From the NCBI GenBank assembly GCA_947470515.1, contig CANITF010000012.1:1-64000 (forward strand): a stretch of 64,000 nt of DNA, in the 5' to 3' direction. Each line of letters opens with the position of its first letter. Position 1 is the stretch's first letter. The translations under genes were made by a program, and so were the position numbers. The notes beneath the pieces were generated by a model that worked only from the letters and a program-made list of their open reading frames with translations, was not told the DNA's origin and did not search any database. Of the stretch, positions 41,308-51,061 are shown one piece after another. This DNA comes from Flavobacteriales bacterium (lineage in GTDB: Bacteria; Bacteroidota; Bacteroidia; Flavobacteriales_D; Crocinitomicaceae).

Positions 41308-44118
41308 ATGGAATACAATTTTCGGGAAATAGAACCAAAATGGAGAAAAATTTGGGCGGATGAAAAAACGTTCAAAGCAGAAGAAAATAGTGCTAAACCG
41401 AAGTACTATGTTTTAGACATGTTTCCTTATCCTTCCGGTGCTGGATTGCACGTTGGACACCCACTTGGTTATATCGCTTCTGATATTTATGCGCGCTACA
41501 AACGCTTACAAGGATTCAATGTTTTGCACCCAATGGGATACGATTCATTTGGTTTGCCAGCTGAACAATATGCAATTCAAACGGGTCAACATCCGGCAAT
41601 AACAACTGCTGAAAACGTTGAGCGCTATCGAGATCAATTGGATAAAATTGGTTTTTCATTCGATTGGGATAGAGAAGTTAGAACATCATCGCCAGAATAT
41701 TACAAATGGACACAATGGATTTTCAAGCAATTATTCGATTGCTATTATGATAATACGACCAACAAAGCTGAACGCATTTCGAAATTAATTGCTGAATTCG
41801 AAGAAAACGGAAACGCTAAAGTAAACGCGTGTTCTGATTGCGAAACACTTTTTACAGCTGCAGAATGGAATGCATTCAATGAGAAGGAACAAGATACAAT
41901 TCTACAAGCATATCGATTGACGTTTTTAGCTGATTCTTGGGTGAATTGGTGTCCAGCACTTGGAACTGTTTTGGCAAATGACGAAATTGTAAACGGTGTT
42001 TCTGAACGTGGTGGACACCCAGTCGAACAAAAATTAATGCGCCAATGGTCGATGCGAATCAAAGCATACGCTGAAAGATTATTGACTGGTTTGGACGGTT
42101 TAGATTGGACAGAATCCATAAAAGATATTCAACGCAACTGGATTGGAAAATCTGTTGGTTCATCGATTCAATTCAAAGTAGATGGTCAGTTCGAGTTGAC
42201 GACCCAAGGAGGAAATATCGAGAATGACATCTACATTGAAGTGTTCACCACCCGTCCCGATACCATCTTCGGTGTTTCATTCATGGTGCTCGCACCAGAA
42301 CACGACTTGGTAGATCAAATTACAACTCCTGAATTTACAACTCAAATAGCTGATTACAAGAAAAGTGCTTCATTGAAATCAGCTCGTGACCGTGAGGCAG
42401 ATGTGAAAAATATTTCGGGTCAAAATACCGGAGCTTTTGCAATTCATCCATTTACAGGTGAAAAAATCCAAATTTGGATTGGTGATTATGTTTTGGTTTC
42501 TTATGGAACTGGAGCCGTAATGTCAGTCCCTTGTGGAGATCAACGTGATTACGATTTCGCAAAACATTTTGGAATTGAAATCAAAAATATCTTTGAAAAC
42601 GTTGATGTTTCCGAAGCTGCGCATACTGAAAAAGCTGGAACGATAGCCAATTCAGGTTTCTTGAATGGTTTAGAAGTGAAAGCTGCAATGAAAAAAGCGA
42701 TTGAAGCAATTGAAGCAAAAGGAATTGGAACTGGAAAAACAAATTACCGTTTGCGTGATGCTGTTTTCTCTAGACAACGCTATTGGGGTGAACCATTTCC
42801 AGTTTTCTACAAAGACGGACTCCCGCATTTGGTGGAGGATAAATTCTTGCCAATTACACTTCCTGAAGTAGATAAATATTTACCGACTGAAGATGGTGCG
42901 CCACCATTGGCTCGAGCTGAAAAGTCAGCTTGGAATCATTTTGAAGGAGACCACATGGAATTCAATACGATGCCTGGCTGGGCAGGAAGTTCTTGGTATT
43001 TCTTGCGTTACATGGATCCAAAAAATGAAAGCGAATTTGTGAACCGCAAAAAAGCAGATTATTGGAAGCAAGTAGATTTATATATTGGTGGTTCAGAGCA
43101 CGCTACAGGACATTTATTGTACGCTCGTTTCTGGACGAAATTCTTATACGACCAAGGCTTTATCGGTTTTGACGAACCGTTCCAAAAAATGATTAACCAA
43201 GGAATGATTTTGGGGAGAAGTAGTTTTGTGTTTCGTGTGAATAACGAAAACAAATTTGTTTCTAATTCTTTGAAAAGTCAATATAATGTAACTCCTTTGC
43301 ATACGGACATCTCACTTGTTGACAACGATAAATTAGACATTGAAGCATTCAAAAACTCAAGAGAAGAATTTAAAAATGCCGAGTTTATTTGTGAAGAAAA
43401 CGGTGATTACATCTGTGGTTCTGAAATCGAAAAAATGTCGAAATCCAAATACAATGTTCAAACGCCAGACGAACTCGTAGAAAAATTTGGAGCAGATACT
43501 TTGAGAATGTATGAAATGTTTTTAGGTCCGTTGGAGCAATTCAAACCATGGGATACTAAAGGAATCAATGGCGTGCATAATTTCTTACGAAAATTGTGGC
43601 GTTTGTTCCACGATGCTGACGGAAATGTTTCGCTTTCAACCGATGAACCTTCTAAAGATGCATTGAAAACGTTACACAGAACCATCAAGAAATTAACAGA
43701 TGATTTGGACCGTTTTTCATTCAATACTGGCGTTTCAAATTTCATGATTTGTGTCAACGAATTGACAGAGCAAAAATGCAACAACAAAGCAATTTTAACT
43801 GATTTAGTGGTCTTACTTTCGCCGTATGCCCCGCACATTTCGGAAGAGTTGTGGGAGAAATTGGGTCATAAAAAAGGAACAATTAGCTATGCTCATTTCC
43901 CACAATTTGATGAAAGTTTATTGGTAGAAGCAAATCACGCTTACCCAATATCGTTTAATGGAAAAATGCGTTTGAAAATAGAATTGCCAATGTCTTTGAG
44001 CTCTAAAGAAGTGGAAGAAGCAGTTCTTGCAAATGCAGACGCGCAAAAATGGTTGGAAGGCAACGCTCCTAAGAAAGTGATTGTTGTTCCAGGAAAGATT
44101 GTGAACATTGTAATGTAA
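41308..44118 (+). CDS. leuS: Leucyl-tRNA synthetase
   Basis: 936-aa class I synthetase charging tRNA-Leu. HIGH-type motif HVGH at 48-51 (SGAGLHVGHPLGY), a zinc-domain-like insert with CSDC and NWCP around 170-215, a CP1 editing domain (FTTRPDTIFGVSFMVLAPEH, later GTGAVMSVPCGDQRDYDF) and KMSKS at 709-713 (EKMSKSKYN). Somewhat longer than E. coli LeuS, with inserts typical of Bacteroidota. Followed by a terminator. The cognate tRNA-Leu(CAA) gene is also in this window. Confidence 0.97.
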   Translation: MEYNFREIEPKWRKIWADEKTFKAEENSAKPKYYVLDMFPYPSGAGLHVGHPLGYIASDIYARYKRLQGFNVLHPMGYDSFGLPAEQYAIQTGQHPAITTAENVERYRDQLDKIGFSFDWDREVRTSSPEYYKWTQWIFKQLFDCYYDNTTNKAERISKLIAEFEENGNAKVNACSDCETLFTAAEWNAFNEKEQDTILQAYRLTFLADSWVNWCPALGTVLANDEIVNGVSERGGHPVEQKLMRQWSMRIKAYAERLLTGLDGLDWTESIKDIQRNWIGKSVGSSIQFKVDGQFELTTQGGNIENDIYIEVFTTRPDTIFGVSFMVLAPEHDLVDQITTPEFTTQIADYKKSASLKSARDREADVKNISGQNTGAFAIHPFTGEKIQIWIGDYVLVSYGTGAVMSVPCGDQRDYDFAKHFGIEIKNIFENVDVSEAAHTEKAGTIANSGFLNGLEVKAAMKKAIEAIEAKGIGTGKTNYRLRDAVFSRQRYWGEPFPVFYKDGLPHLVEDKFLPITLPEVDKYLPTEDGAPPLARAEKSAWNHFEGDHMEFNTMPGWAGSSWYFLRYMDPKNESEFVNRKKADYWKQVDLYIGGSEHATGHLLYARFWTKFLYDQGFIGFDEPFQKMINQGMILGRSSFVFRVNNENKFVSNSLKSQYNVTPLHTDISLVDNDKLDIEAFKNSREEFKNAEFICEENGDYICGSEIEKMSKSKYNVQTPDELVEKFGADTLRMYEMFLGPLEQFKPWDTKGINGVHNFLRKLWRLFHDADGNVSLSTDEPSKDALKTLHRTIKKLTDDLDRFSFNTGVSNFMICVNELTEQKCNNKAILTDLVVLLSPYAPHISEELWEKLGHKKGTISYAHFPQFDESLLVEANHAYPISFNGKMRLKIELPMSLSSKEVEEAVLANADAQKWLEGNAPKKVIVVPGKIVNIVM

Positions 44119-44139
44119 TCTGCATCTTTATAACATGTT

Positions 44140-44170
44140 AAATCCGTTTCATTTGAGGCGGATTTTTTTG
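44140..44170 (+). terminator. Terminator after leuS
   Basis: AAATCCG (44140-44146) pairs with CGGATTT (44159-44165), followed by a T-run 22 bp after the stop. Confidence 0.8.
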
Positions 44171-44296
44171 TGCATTATAATTTCACAAAATATATTAATA
44201 AAAACACAAACTATAAACTGATGTATTACGTTACTATCTATGTCCTATTTTTTGGCACATCCTTTGCCAAGAGGCTCTTAACTTAAATTAAATGTT

Positions 44297-45082
44297 ATGA
44301 AAAAGTTAGTGTATTTTGTTGGTTTGGTTGGTGTATTTTTCACTATGACAAGTACTACGGAAGTTACTTATCCTACTGTAACAAATAAAGCATTCCAAGT
44401 AGGAGAAAAACTGAGATACCGTGTGACGTATGGTTTTATTGATGCTGGAGAAGCCGTAATGGAAGTTAAGGCTACAACCAAAAAAGGATCAAACAGAGAA
44501 TTATTGAATGCTGTTGGAACAGGGAAAACGCTTGGAGGGTTCAATGCTTTTTTCAAAGTGAATGATAAATATGAAACGTACATGGATAAAAAAGGGCTTT
44601 TCCCATGGTTTTTTGTTCGTCGTGTGGATGAAGGTGGTTATAAAGTCAACCAAGATTACACCTTCAAACAAGATAAGTACCAAGTAAACAATGGTAAGAA
44701 AGATTTTAAAGCGCCACTCGGAATTCAAGATATGGTTTCATCTTTCTATTATGCTCGAACGTTGAATTTTAAAGACATGAAAAAAGGAAAAACATTTGAA
44801 TTCAAATGCTTCATGGACGATGAAATTTACAATTTGAAAATTAAGTATGTGGGAGATGAAGTCATCACGATTCGAAAAGGGAAGTTTAATTGCCACAAGT
44901 TTGTGCCAGTCGTGCAAACAGGACGCTATTTCAAAAGTGAAGAGGACGTGAATTTTTGGGTAACCAACGATGACAACAAAATCCCAATCATGGTAAAAGC
45001 AAAAATTCCAGTTGGAGTAGTTAAAATGCACTTAGTTGAATGGAGTGGCTTGAAAAACGATTTAAAAAGTAAGGTGAAATAA
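44297..45082 (+). CDS. DUF3108 domain secreted protein
   Basis: 261-aa exported protein (signal MKKLVYFVGLVGVFFTMTSTT). DUF3108 landmarks: FQVGEKLRYRVTYGFIDAGEAVMEV at the start of the mature part, then FKVNDKYETYMDKKGLFPWFF and the late ITIRKGKFNCHKFVPVVQTG with EDVNFWVTNDDNKIPI. Likely a periplasmic or outer-membrane beta protein; function unknown. Terminator follows. Confidence 0.88.
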   Translation: MKKLVYFVGLVGVFFTMTSTTEVTYPTVTNKAFQVGEKLRYRVTYGFIDAGEAVMEVKATTKKGSNRELLNAVGTGKTLGGFNAFFKVNDKYETYMDKKGLFPWFFVRRVDEGGYKVNQDYTFKQDKYQVNNGKKDFKAPLGIQDMVSSFYYARTLNFKDMKKGKTFEFKCFMDDEIYNLKIKYVGDEVITIRKGKFNCHKFVPVVQTGRYFKSEEDVNFWVTNDDNKIPIMVKAKIPVGVVKMHLVEWSGLKNDLKSKVK

Positions 45083-45099
45083 AACAAAAACAACAATAT

Positions 45100-45128
45100 G
45101 AAGGGCATCTAATTAGATGCCTTTTTTG
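45100..45128 (+). terminator. Terminator after the DUF3108 gene
   Basis: Perfect palindrome GGCATCTAATTAGATGCC (45104-45121) followed by a T-run. Confidence 0.85.
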
Positions 45129-45284
45129 CTTTAAATGAATTCATTAATTGTAATTTGTCTATCTTAAATTGAGAAATAGATTAGTTATGAATAATCGACT
45201 TTTGATAAAAAAAAGAATCATATTTTTGTAAAAATTAGTTTAGTTTGTGTTTTCATTTAATTTTGCTCAAAAATTGATTGATTG

Positions 45285-45569
45285 ATGGAAAGTGAGTTTG
45301 TCCTTGTTGACAAGGAAGATATTGCTGGTTGTAATTTTCCATTAGAGGAAGTGTTAAAATCAGAAAAAGAAAAAAAAGCATTGAAAACGGAACTAGATCG
45401 TGCAATTTCTTTAGGTAATTTAGAACACCATAAAGTAAAAATTTACTTTGAAGATTCAAAAAAGAAGAAGGTGGTGAACACGACAATTTGGGCTGTAACG
45501 GATAATTCAATCGTTTTGAAACAAAATGTTGTAATACCGAAAAGAAGAATATATAAATTAGAAATTTAA
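45285..45569 (+). CDS. Hypothetical protein, 94 aa
   Basis: Soluble, charged protein. The ATG at 45285 (MESEFVLVDKEDIAG) is preferred over the TTG directly before it. N-terminal helical half (LEEVLKSEKEKKALKTELDRA), then a beta half (HKVKIYFEDSKKKKVV, TTIWAVTDNSIVLKQNVVIP) that could be a small SH3- or PilZ-like barrel. No family recognised. It pairs with the next gene, which also has a beta segment containing an IWxxxDxxIxL pattern (TTIWAVTDNSIVL here; ALIWETDEVIYLV there), suggesting related folds. A TAATTTTG box at 45258-45265 may be its promoter. Confidence 0.7.
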   Translation: MESEFVLVDKEDIAGCNFPLEEVLKSEKEKKALKTELDRAISLGNLEHHKVKIYFEDSKKKKVVNTTIWAVTDNSIVLKQNVVIPKRRIYKLEI

Positions 45570-45579
45570 CAAATTAATC

Positions 45580-45945
45580 ATGTCTACTAAGAGAAGAGCC
45601 ATAATTAGTTATTCAAAATTAACTATAGAACAAAAGAAGCAAATCCTAAGGGATTTTCCAGACGGTTACATCAACCATTTAACGACTATTAAAATCCCAA
45701 CGGGCGAAGTATTAGATGCTCTGATTTGGGAAACAGATGAGGTTATTTATTTGGTTAAAATCAATAAAATTAGTCCGAAAGTTGTTGCCGCCTCAGACGA
45801 TGAAGAAGAAGACGACTTCGAAGACGATTTGGACAAAGTTGATGACCTCAAAGATGATGACTTGGATGCTGACGCTGACACAGATGAAGAAGAAGATTAC
45901 GATAAGCCAGATGCTGATGATGGCGAAGACGATGATAGTGAATAA
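45580..45945 (+). CDS. Hypothetical protein with acidic tail, 121 aa
   Basis: The N-terminal ~65 residues form a compact domain (KRRAIISYSKLTIEQKKQILRDFPDGYINHL, a pattern I associate with uncharacterised Bacteroidota proteins); residues 73-121 are almost entirely D/E (about 35 of 49), with no hydrophobic core. Such tails can act as disordered spacers or nucleic-acid mimics. It starts 10 bp after the 94-aa gene, probably in the same operon, and ends at a strong terminator. Confidence 0.75.
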   Translation: MSTKRRAIISYSKLTIEQKKQILRDFPDGYINHLTTIKIPTGEVLDALIWETDEVIYLVKINKISPKVVAASDDEEEDDFEDDLDKVDDLKDDDLDADADTDEEEDYDKPDADDGEDDDSE

Positions 45946-45983
45946 AAAAATCCCCGATTAAATTTTAATCGGGGATTTTTTTT
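45944..45983. terminator. Bidirectional terminator between the acidic-tail gene and lepA
   Basis: A-run, ATCCCCGATTAAA, then TTTAATCGGGGAT, T-run; arms 45944-45962 and 45964-45982. Serves both convergent transcripts. Confidence 0.9.
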
Positions 45984-45998
45984 GGGATATTATTTCGT

Positions 45999-47795
45999 TT
46001 AATCATTCAATTTCAATACTGCCATGAATGCTTCTTGAGGAATTTCTACTCTTCCGATTTGACGCATTCTCTTTTTACCTTCTTTTTGCTTTTCAAGTAA
46101 TTTACGTTTACGGGAAATATCACCACCATAACATTTTGCGGTAACATCTTTTCTCAAAGCTTTGATTGTTTCACGCGCAATAACTTTCGCTCCAATTGCC
46201 GCTTGAATTGGAATTTCGAATTGTTGTCTTGGAATTAATTCCTTTAATTTTAAACAAATTCTTTTTCCTAAATCATATGCATTGCTTCTGTGCACTAATG
46301 CAGATAATGCATCAACACATTCACTGTTCAACAACAAATCCATTCGAATTAAATCGGATTGCTTATAGCCAATTGGATGATAATCAAACGAAGCATAACC
46401 TCTAGAAACAGATTTCAAACGATCGTAAAAATCAAATACAATTTCTGCTAATGGCATTTCAAAAGTTATTTCAACACGATCTTGCGTTAAATAAACTTGA
46501 TTTTGAAGTTCCCCTCTTTTTTCAATACACAAGGTCATTATCTGACCAACATATTCGGATTTCGTAATAACTTGTGCTTTAATATAAGGTTCTTCAATTC
46601 TTTCCATTCCTGAAGGATCAGGCAAATCAGAAGGATTATTAACAATAATTGCAACCGTTGGGTCTTTTCGCATGTACGCATTGTAAGAAACGTTCGGAAC
46701 AGTAGTAATTACTGTCATGTTGAATTCTCTTTCCAATCGCTCTTGAATAATTTCCATGTGCAACATTCCTAAGAATCCACATCTAAATCCAAAGCCTAAA
46801 GCTGCAGAAGATTCAGGTTCGAAAACCAAAGAAGAATCATTTAATTGCAATTTCTCCATTGAATAACGCAATTCTTCATAATCTTCAGTGTCGACAGGAT
46901 AGATTCCTGCAAAGACCATTGGTTTCACATTTTCAAATCCTTTAATTGCTGTTTCGCAAGGGTTGGCAAAAGTGGTAATCGTATCTCCAACCTTAACTTC
47001 ATTGGCTTGTTTAATTCCAGAAATTATATATCCAACATCTCCTGCTCTAACTTCGTTTTTAGGACTTAAAGTCATTTTTAAAATCCCAATTTCATCTGCA
47101 TTATAAGAACGACCTGTATTGAAGAATTTAATTTTCTCACCCTTTTTAATGACACCATTTCTAATTCTGAAATAAGCAATAATTCCTCTGAAAGGATTGA
47201 AAACAGAATCAAAAATCATCGCTTGTAAAGGCGCATTTTCATCACCTGTTGGAGCTGGAACACGATTAATTACTGCACTCAAGATTGCATCAACACCAAG
47301 TCCAGTTTTTCCTGAAGCCTGAATAATATCCTCTAAATCACAACCAATAAGTTCCATTATTTGATCTGAGACTTCCTCTGGCATAGCCCCTGGAAGGTCC
47401 ATTTTATTCAATATTGGAATAATTTCTAAATTGTGTTCTAAGGCTAAATATAAGTTTGAAATTGTTTGCGCTTCGATTCCCTGAGATGCATCTACAATTA
47501 ATAAAGCGCCTTCACATGCCGCAATTGAACGTGAAACTTCGTATGAAAAATCAACGTGTCCAGGAGTGTCAATTAAATTTAAAACATAATCTTGTCCTTC
47601 GAATTTATAATTCATCTGGATAGCATGACTTTTAATTGTGATTCCTCGTTCACGCTCCAAATCCATATCATCTAGTGCCTGACTTTGCATATCACGGTCA
47701 GAAATAGTTCCAGTTGCCTGTAATAATCTATCAGCTAAGGTGCTTTTTCCATGGTCAATATGAGCGATGATGCAAAAATTGCGTATGTTCTTCAT
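45999..47795 (-). CDS. lepA: Elongation factor 4 (LepA)
   Basis: 598-aa translational GTPase involved in ribosome assembly and back-translocation under stress. G1 [10 protein letters not shown] (11-20), G2 [10 protein letters not shown]3 DTPGHVDF, G4 NKMDLPGA, then EF-G-like domains and the LepA-specific C-terminal domain ([21 protein letters not shown]). Full length. Single gene, reading toward the bidirectional terminator. Confidence 0.97.
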   Translation of the reverse strand: MKNIRNFCIIAHIDHGKSTLADRLLQATGTISDRDMQSQALDDMDLERERGITIKSHAIQMNYKFEGQDYVLNLIDTPGHVDFSYEVSRSIAACEGALLIVDASQGIEAQTISNLYLALEHNLEIIPILNKMDLPGAMPEEVSDQIMELIGCDLEDIIQASGKTGLGVDAILSAVINRVPAPTGDENAPLQAMIFDSVFNPFRGIIAYFRIRNGVIKKGEKIKFFNTGRSYNADEIGILKMTLSPKNEVRAGDVGYIISGIKQANEVKVGDTITTFANPCETAIKGFENVKPMVFAGIYPVDTEDYEELRYSMEKLQLNDSSLVFEPESSAALGFGFRCGFLGMLHMEIIQERLEREFNMTVITTVPNVSYNAYMRKDPTVAIIVNNPSDLPDPSGMERIEEPYIKAQVITKSEYVGQIMTLCIEKRGELQNQVYLTQDRVEITFEMPLAEIVFDFYDRLKSVSRGYASFDYHPIGYKQSDLIRMDLLLNSECVDALSALVHRSNAYDLGKRICLKLKELIPRQQFEIPIQAAIGAKVIARETIKALRKDVTAKCYGGDISRKRKLLEKQKEGKKRMRQIGRVEIPQEAFMAVLKLND

Positions 47796-47842
47796 AAATG
47801 TATTTGACTTTGATATAATCCAATTTTTGTGATTATGGAGAG

Positions 47843-47850
47843 CAAAAGTA
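47843..47850 (-). promoter_or_regulatory. Candidate lepA promoter (-7 element TACTTTTG)
   Basis: Full match to TAnnTTTG on the minus strand, 47 nt before the lepA ATG. Confidence 0.4.
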
Positions 47851-47879
47851 CATCAAAAAATCCATAAAACAGTGGAATA

Positions 47880-48253
47880 TAACTAAGATAATGTACTAAT
47901 TGAGATTCGGTTGGGCTATAAAACATGAAAGGAGGAAATTGGCATTTCCCCCTCTCAAAACCTAAACTACTACTACTTATGAAAACTAACTTTTACTTCG
48001 ATTTAAGCAATTTCAAATTGTGTGCCAACTTTTCGATTTTTAAATCTTAGCAATTGCTATATCTCTTTAACGGTAAACGTTTCAAAAAATTACAGTTTAT
48101 TTTTATTTTAACTTTTTTTGGTAAAAAATACAAATTGTCAGATCAATCTTGACAGTTTTTAAATACTGCTTTTTCAGTTATTAACAATTGTCTTTTTCTA
48201 AATTCTAGACTACTCTTTTTCTTTCATTAGAATTATTTCTAACTTCGTAACCG
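47880..48253 (+). other. Intergenic leader-like region upstream of ftsX
   Basis: Together with 47796-47879 this makes a 458-bp gap without a full-size gene. It holds a G+C-richer hairpin (GGAGGAAAT, loop, ATTTCCCCC; about 47931-47953), a CCTAAACTACTACTACTT motif (47960-47977), and directly after it an ATG at 47979 opening 23 codons to TAG at 48050 (MKTNFYFDLSNFK...). A TAACTTCG box lies at 48240-48247, just before ftsX. The hairpin, motif and mini-ORF could be a small transcript or leader peptide. Confidence 0.4.
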
Positions 48254-49144
48254 ATGAGTTTAAATTCAGATAAATACAGTAAACGTGGCGTTCGTGCTAG
48301 TTATGTTTCTACAGTTGTAGGGATTTCCTTGGTTTTGTTTATGATTGGCCTCGTTTTAGGAGGAGTTTTCGGCTTAGACAATGTACAAAAACAAGCAAAA
48401 GAAAGTTTACAAGGAGATTTATTTTTTAAACCAGAACTAAATGATGCTGACATTAAACAAATTGAACAAGAACTAAAAACATGGAGTCAATTTAGTGAAG
48501 TTTATTTTGTTTCACCTGAAAGAGCAATTGAAGAATTTAGTGGAACGGATCAAAATGCGGATCAAATTCTATCCATTTTTGAAGGAGAAAACCCATTACC
48601 GTCAACAATTGGATTCAAACCAAAAGCTGAATTTGCAACGAAATCTGGCATGGAAAAAATTAAACAAGATCTATTAAAAGCTTATCCAGATCAAATAGAT
48701 GAGGTAAATTATGATAAAGCAAGTGTTGAATCCGTAAATTTAGGGTTCAAACAATTTGTTTTTCTGTTTTTATCTGTTGCTTTATTATTGATAGTAATTG
48801 CTGTGGCAATGATCAATAACACGATTAGAATGGCATTATATTCCAAGCGCTTTACAATCAAAACAATGCAACTCGTTGGAGCTACGTCCTCTCATATTCG
48901 GAAACCATTTTTAGTTCAATCGATTTTTCAAGGAACAGTTTCAGCCGTTATTGGTCTAGCATTGCTAATGACCTTATTTTATGCGATGAATAATATTTTA
49001 GATTCTATCGAAATAAGTTATTCATTAATCACCTTTAGTTTATTGGCAGGTTCACTAATAGTAATAGGAATTGTTATCACATTTGTTTCAACTTGGTTTG
49101 CTCTTAACAAATATTTGCGCACCAAATTGGATGATTTATATTAA
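48254..49144 (+). CDS. ftsX: Cell division protein FtsX
   Basis: 296-aa permease-like protein of the FtsEX complex, which regulates peptidoglycan hydrolases at the septum. N-terminal membrane helix (about 22-42), extracellular domain (43-165), then three membrane helices (about 168-190, 215-245, 260-285) with the FtsX motif FTIKTMQLVGATSSHIRKPFL. The FtsE ATPase gene is not adjacent, as in many Bacteroidota. First gene of the ftsX-DUF3098-uppP-truB cluster. Confidence 0.93.
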   Translation: MSLNSDKYSKRGVRASYVSTVVGISLVLFMIGLVLGGVFGLDNVQKQAKESLQGDLFFKPELNDADIKQIEQELKTWSQFSEVYFVSPERAIEEFSGTDQNADQILSIFEGENPLPSTIGFKPKAEFATKSGMEKIKQDLLKAYPDQIDEVNYDKASVESVNLGFKQFVFLFLSVALLLIVIAVAMINNTIRMALYSKRFTIKTMQLVGATSSHIRKPFLVQSIFQGTVSAVIGLALLMTLFYAMNNILDSIEISYSLITFSLLAGSLIVIGIVITFVSTWFALNKYLRTKLDDLY

Positions 49145-49153
49145 ATTTGGCTC

Positions 49154-49399
49154 ATGGAGGACAAAAAGTCACAATTCGGGTTTCAACCGGAAAATTATAA
49201 GTTATTATTAATTGGTTTAGCGATCAATATTCTAGGTTTTTTATTAATGATTGGTGGAGCAGCTACTGAAGCTAATGAATTCAATGAGTCTGAATTGTTT
49301 AGTATGAGACGCATTACGATTGCGCCAATGTTAATTGTTGCAGGATACATCGTTATCCTATATGCAATCATGAAAAAAAATAAAGTCAAAAAAGACTAA
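49154..49399 (+). CDS. DUF3098 small membrane protein
   Basis: 81-aa protein with two hydrophobic segments (LLLIGLAINILGFLLMIGG and APMLIVAGYIVILYAIM) and a conserved N-terminal FGFQPENYKLLL motif. The family is nearly confined to Bacteroidota and is typically between ftsX and uppP, as here. Function unknown; context suggests a cell-envelope or division role. It lies 9 bp after ftsX and 12 bp before uppP. Confidence 0.9.
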   Translation: MEDKKSQFGFQPENYKLLLIGLAINILGFLLMIGGAATEANEFNESELFSMRRITIAPMLIVAGYIVILYAIMKKNKVKKD

Positions 49400-49411
49400 T
49401 TACTTTTTCTT

Positions 49412-50299
49412 ATGGACTTAATTCAAGCCCTCATTCTTTCGATTATTGAAGGCCTTACAGAGTTTTTGCCAATTTCTTCAACGGCTCACATGATTTTCGC
49501 AAGTTCAATTTATGGAACCCAAGATGATGAGTTTGTCAAAATGTTTCAAGTATCCATTCAATTTGGTGCAATTTTATCTGTGGTTGCATTGTACTGGAAA
49601 AAATTCTTCAATTTTAAATCGTTTAATTTTTATATCAAATTAGCGCTAGCTGTTATTCCAGCATTGATTCTAGGGAAATTATTTGATGATAAGATTGAAG
49701 CCATTTTAGAAAGTCCAATTCCAATTGCAATAGTTTTAATCGTAGGTGGTGTTATTTTATTATTTGTTGACAGCCTTTTCAAAAATCCTACAATCAAAAA
49801 AGAAGAAAATATCAGTATTGGTAAAGCAATAACCATTGGTTTTTGGCAATGTTTGGCAATGATGCCAGGAACAAGTAGATCAGCCGCATCGATCATTGGT
49901 GGAATGCAACAAGGATTAAGTCGCAAACTAGCAGCTGAGTTCAGTTTTTTCTTAGCCGTTCCAACAATGCTGGCTGTTACAATGTATTCCGTTTTTCTGA
50001 AGGATTGGAATTTGGAACCAACAATTGCACAGCAAAAATCTATGACACCTTTAAAAGTTGATTTCCTAGGAAAAACCTATGAAGTTTATCAGTCAATTTC
50101 CCAAAAAGGATATGAAATGATTCTTTCCTCAAGCCAAAACATAAGTAATTTCATTATTGGAAACATCATAGCATTTATTGTTGCTGCATTAGCTATTAAA
50201 CTCTTTATTGGAATTCTTGAAAAATACGGCTTCAAAATTTGGGGTTGGTACAGAATTGTGGTTGGAATTATTTTAATCACTTATTTTTCTCTTCAATAA
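49412..50299 (+). CDS. uppP: Undecaprenyl-diphosphatase
   Basis: 295-aa polytopic membrane enzyme (BacA/UppP) that dephosphorylates undecaprenyl diphosphate to regenerate the lipid carrier for peptidoglycan synthesis; loss raises bacitracin sensitivity in model species. Active-site motifs [15 protein letters not shown] (15-29) and [11 protein letters not shown] are present. A loop of about 60 residues ([20 protein letters not shown]...) between the last helices is longer than in E. coli and common in Bacteroidota. The truB ATG follows the stop directly. Confidence 0.95.
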   Translation: MDLIQALILSIIEGLTEFLPISSTAHMIFASSIYGTQDDEFVKMFQVSIQFGAILSVVALYWKKFFNFKSFNFYIKLALAVIPALILGKLFDDKIEAILESPIPIAIVLIVGGVILLFVDSLFKNPTIKKEENISIGKAITIGFWQCLAMMPGTSRSAASIIGGMQQGLSRKLAAEFSFFLAVPTMLAVTMYSVFLKDWNLEPTIAQQKSMTPLKVDFLGKTYEVYQSISQKGYEMILSSSQNISNFIIGNIIAFIVAALAIKLFIGILEKYGFKIWGWYRIVVGIILITYFSLQ

Positions 50300-50998
50300 A
50301 TGAATTTTATCGAAGGAGAAACAATTCTAGTTGATAAACCACTTGGTTGGACATCTTTTGATGTGGTCAATAAAATCCGTTGGAATCTGAAACAAGCGTT
50401 GAATGTAAAAAACATTAAGGTTGGGCATGCAGGGACATTAGATCCGTTGGCTACTGGTTTGTTAATCCTTTGTACAGGAAAACACACGAAGAAAATAGAC
50501 CAAATAATGGGTGGGATGAAAACCTATACAGGTACTATTCTTTTGGGAAAAACAACTGTTTCGTATGATTTGGAAAATGAATTCAATGAGGAATTTCCAA
50601 CGTATCATATTACACCAGAATTACTTGAAACTACTCGAAAATCTTTTATTGGCGTTATTCAACAAGTACCACCAATTTTCTCGGCAAAACAAGTTGATGG
50701 GAAAAGAGCGTATGATTTAGCGAGAGCAGGGAAAGAATTTGAATTAAAATCAAACACAATTGAAATTGTTGATTTTAAAATTTCATCAGAGCGTTTTCCA
50801 GAAATAGATTTTGAAATCTCCTGTTCTAAAGGAACTTATATTCGTTCAATAGCGCATGATTTCGGGAAAATAGTTGAATCTGGCGGAACGCTAATTGCTT
50901 TACGCAGAACCCAATCTGGTGACTCTTCAATCGAAAATGCGCGAACTGTTGATGATTGGATTTTAAAAATCCGAGGACCTCAAACAGAAACCACTTGA
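50300..50998 (+). CDS. truB: tRNA pseudouridine-55 synthase
   Basis: 232-aa TruB, making the T-loop pseudouridine 55. Catalytic D48 in [14 protein letters not shown], plus [13 protein letters not shown] and the [17 protein letters not shown] motif. It is shorter than E. coli TruB and lacks the C-terminal PUA domain, as usual in Bacteroidota. Start abuts the uppP stop. Confidence 0.95.
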   Translation: MNFIEGETILVDKPLGWTSFDVVNKIRWNLKQALNVKNIKVGHAGTLDPLATGLLILCTGKHTKKIDQIMGGMKTYTGTILLGKTTVSYDLENEFNEEFPTYHITPELLETTRKSFIGVIQQVPPIFSAKQVDGKRAYDLARAGKEFELKSNTIEIVDFKISSERFPEIDFEISCSKGTYIRSIAHDFGKIVESGGTLIALRRTQSGDSSIENARTVDDWILKIRGPQTETT

Positions 50999-51025
50999 CA
51001 TCGGCTTTAAAATGTTGTATCTTTG
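50995..51025 (+). promoter_or_regulatory. queA promoter
   Basis: TTG (50995-50997), 20 nt, TATCTTTG (51018-51025): both Bacteroidota elements are exact. The -33 TTG overlaps the truB stop codon, so the promoter is embedded at the gene end. The leader to the ATG at 51062 is about 30 nt. Confidence 0.75.
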
Positions 51026-51061
51026 CGCTCCTTTTCATTAAAGGAAATTAAAAATTGCCCT

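Noticed and set aside
45737-45961. Met/Lys-rich frame overlapping the acidic-tail gene
   Set aside because: Frame-shifted reading of the GAT/GAA-rich tail; an artefact of low complexity.
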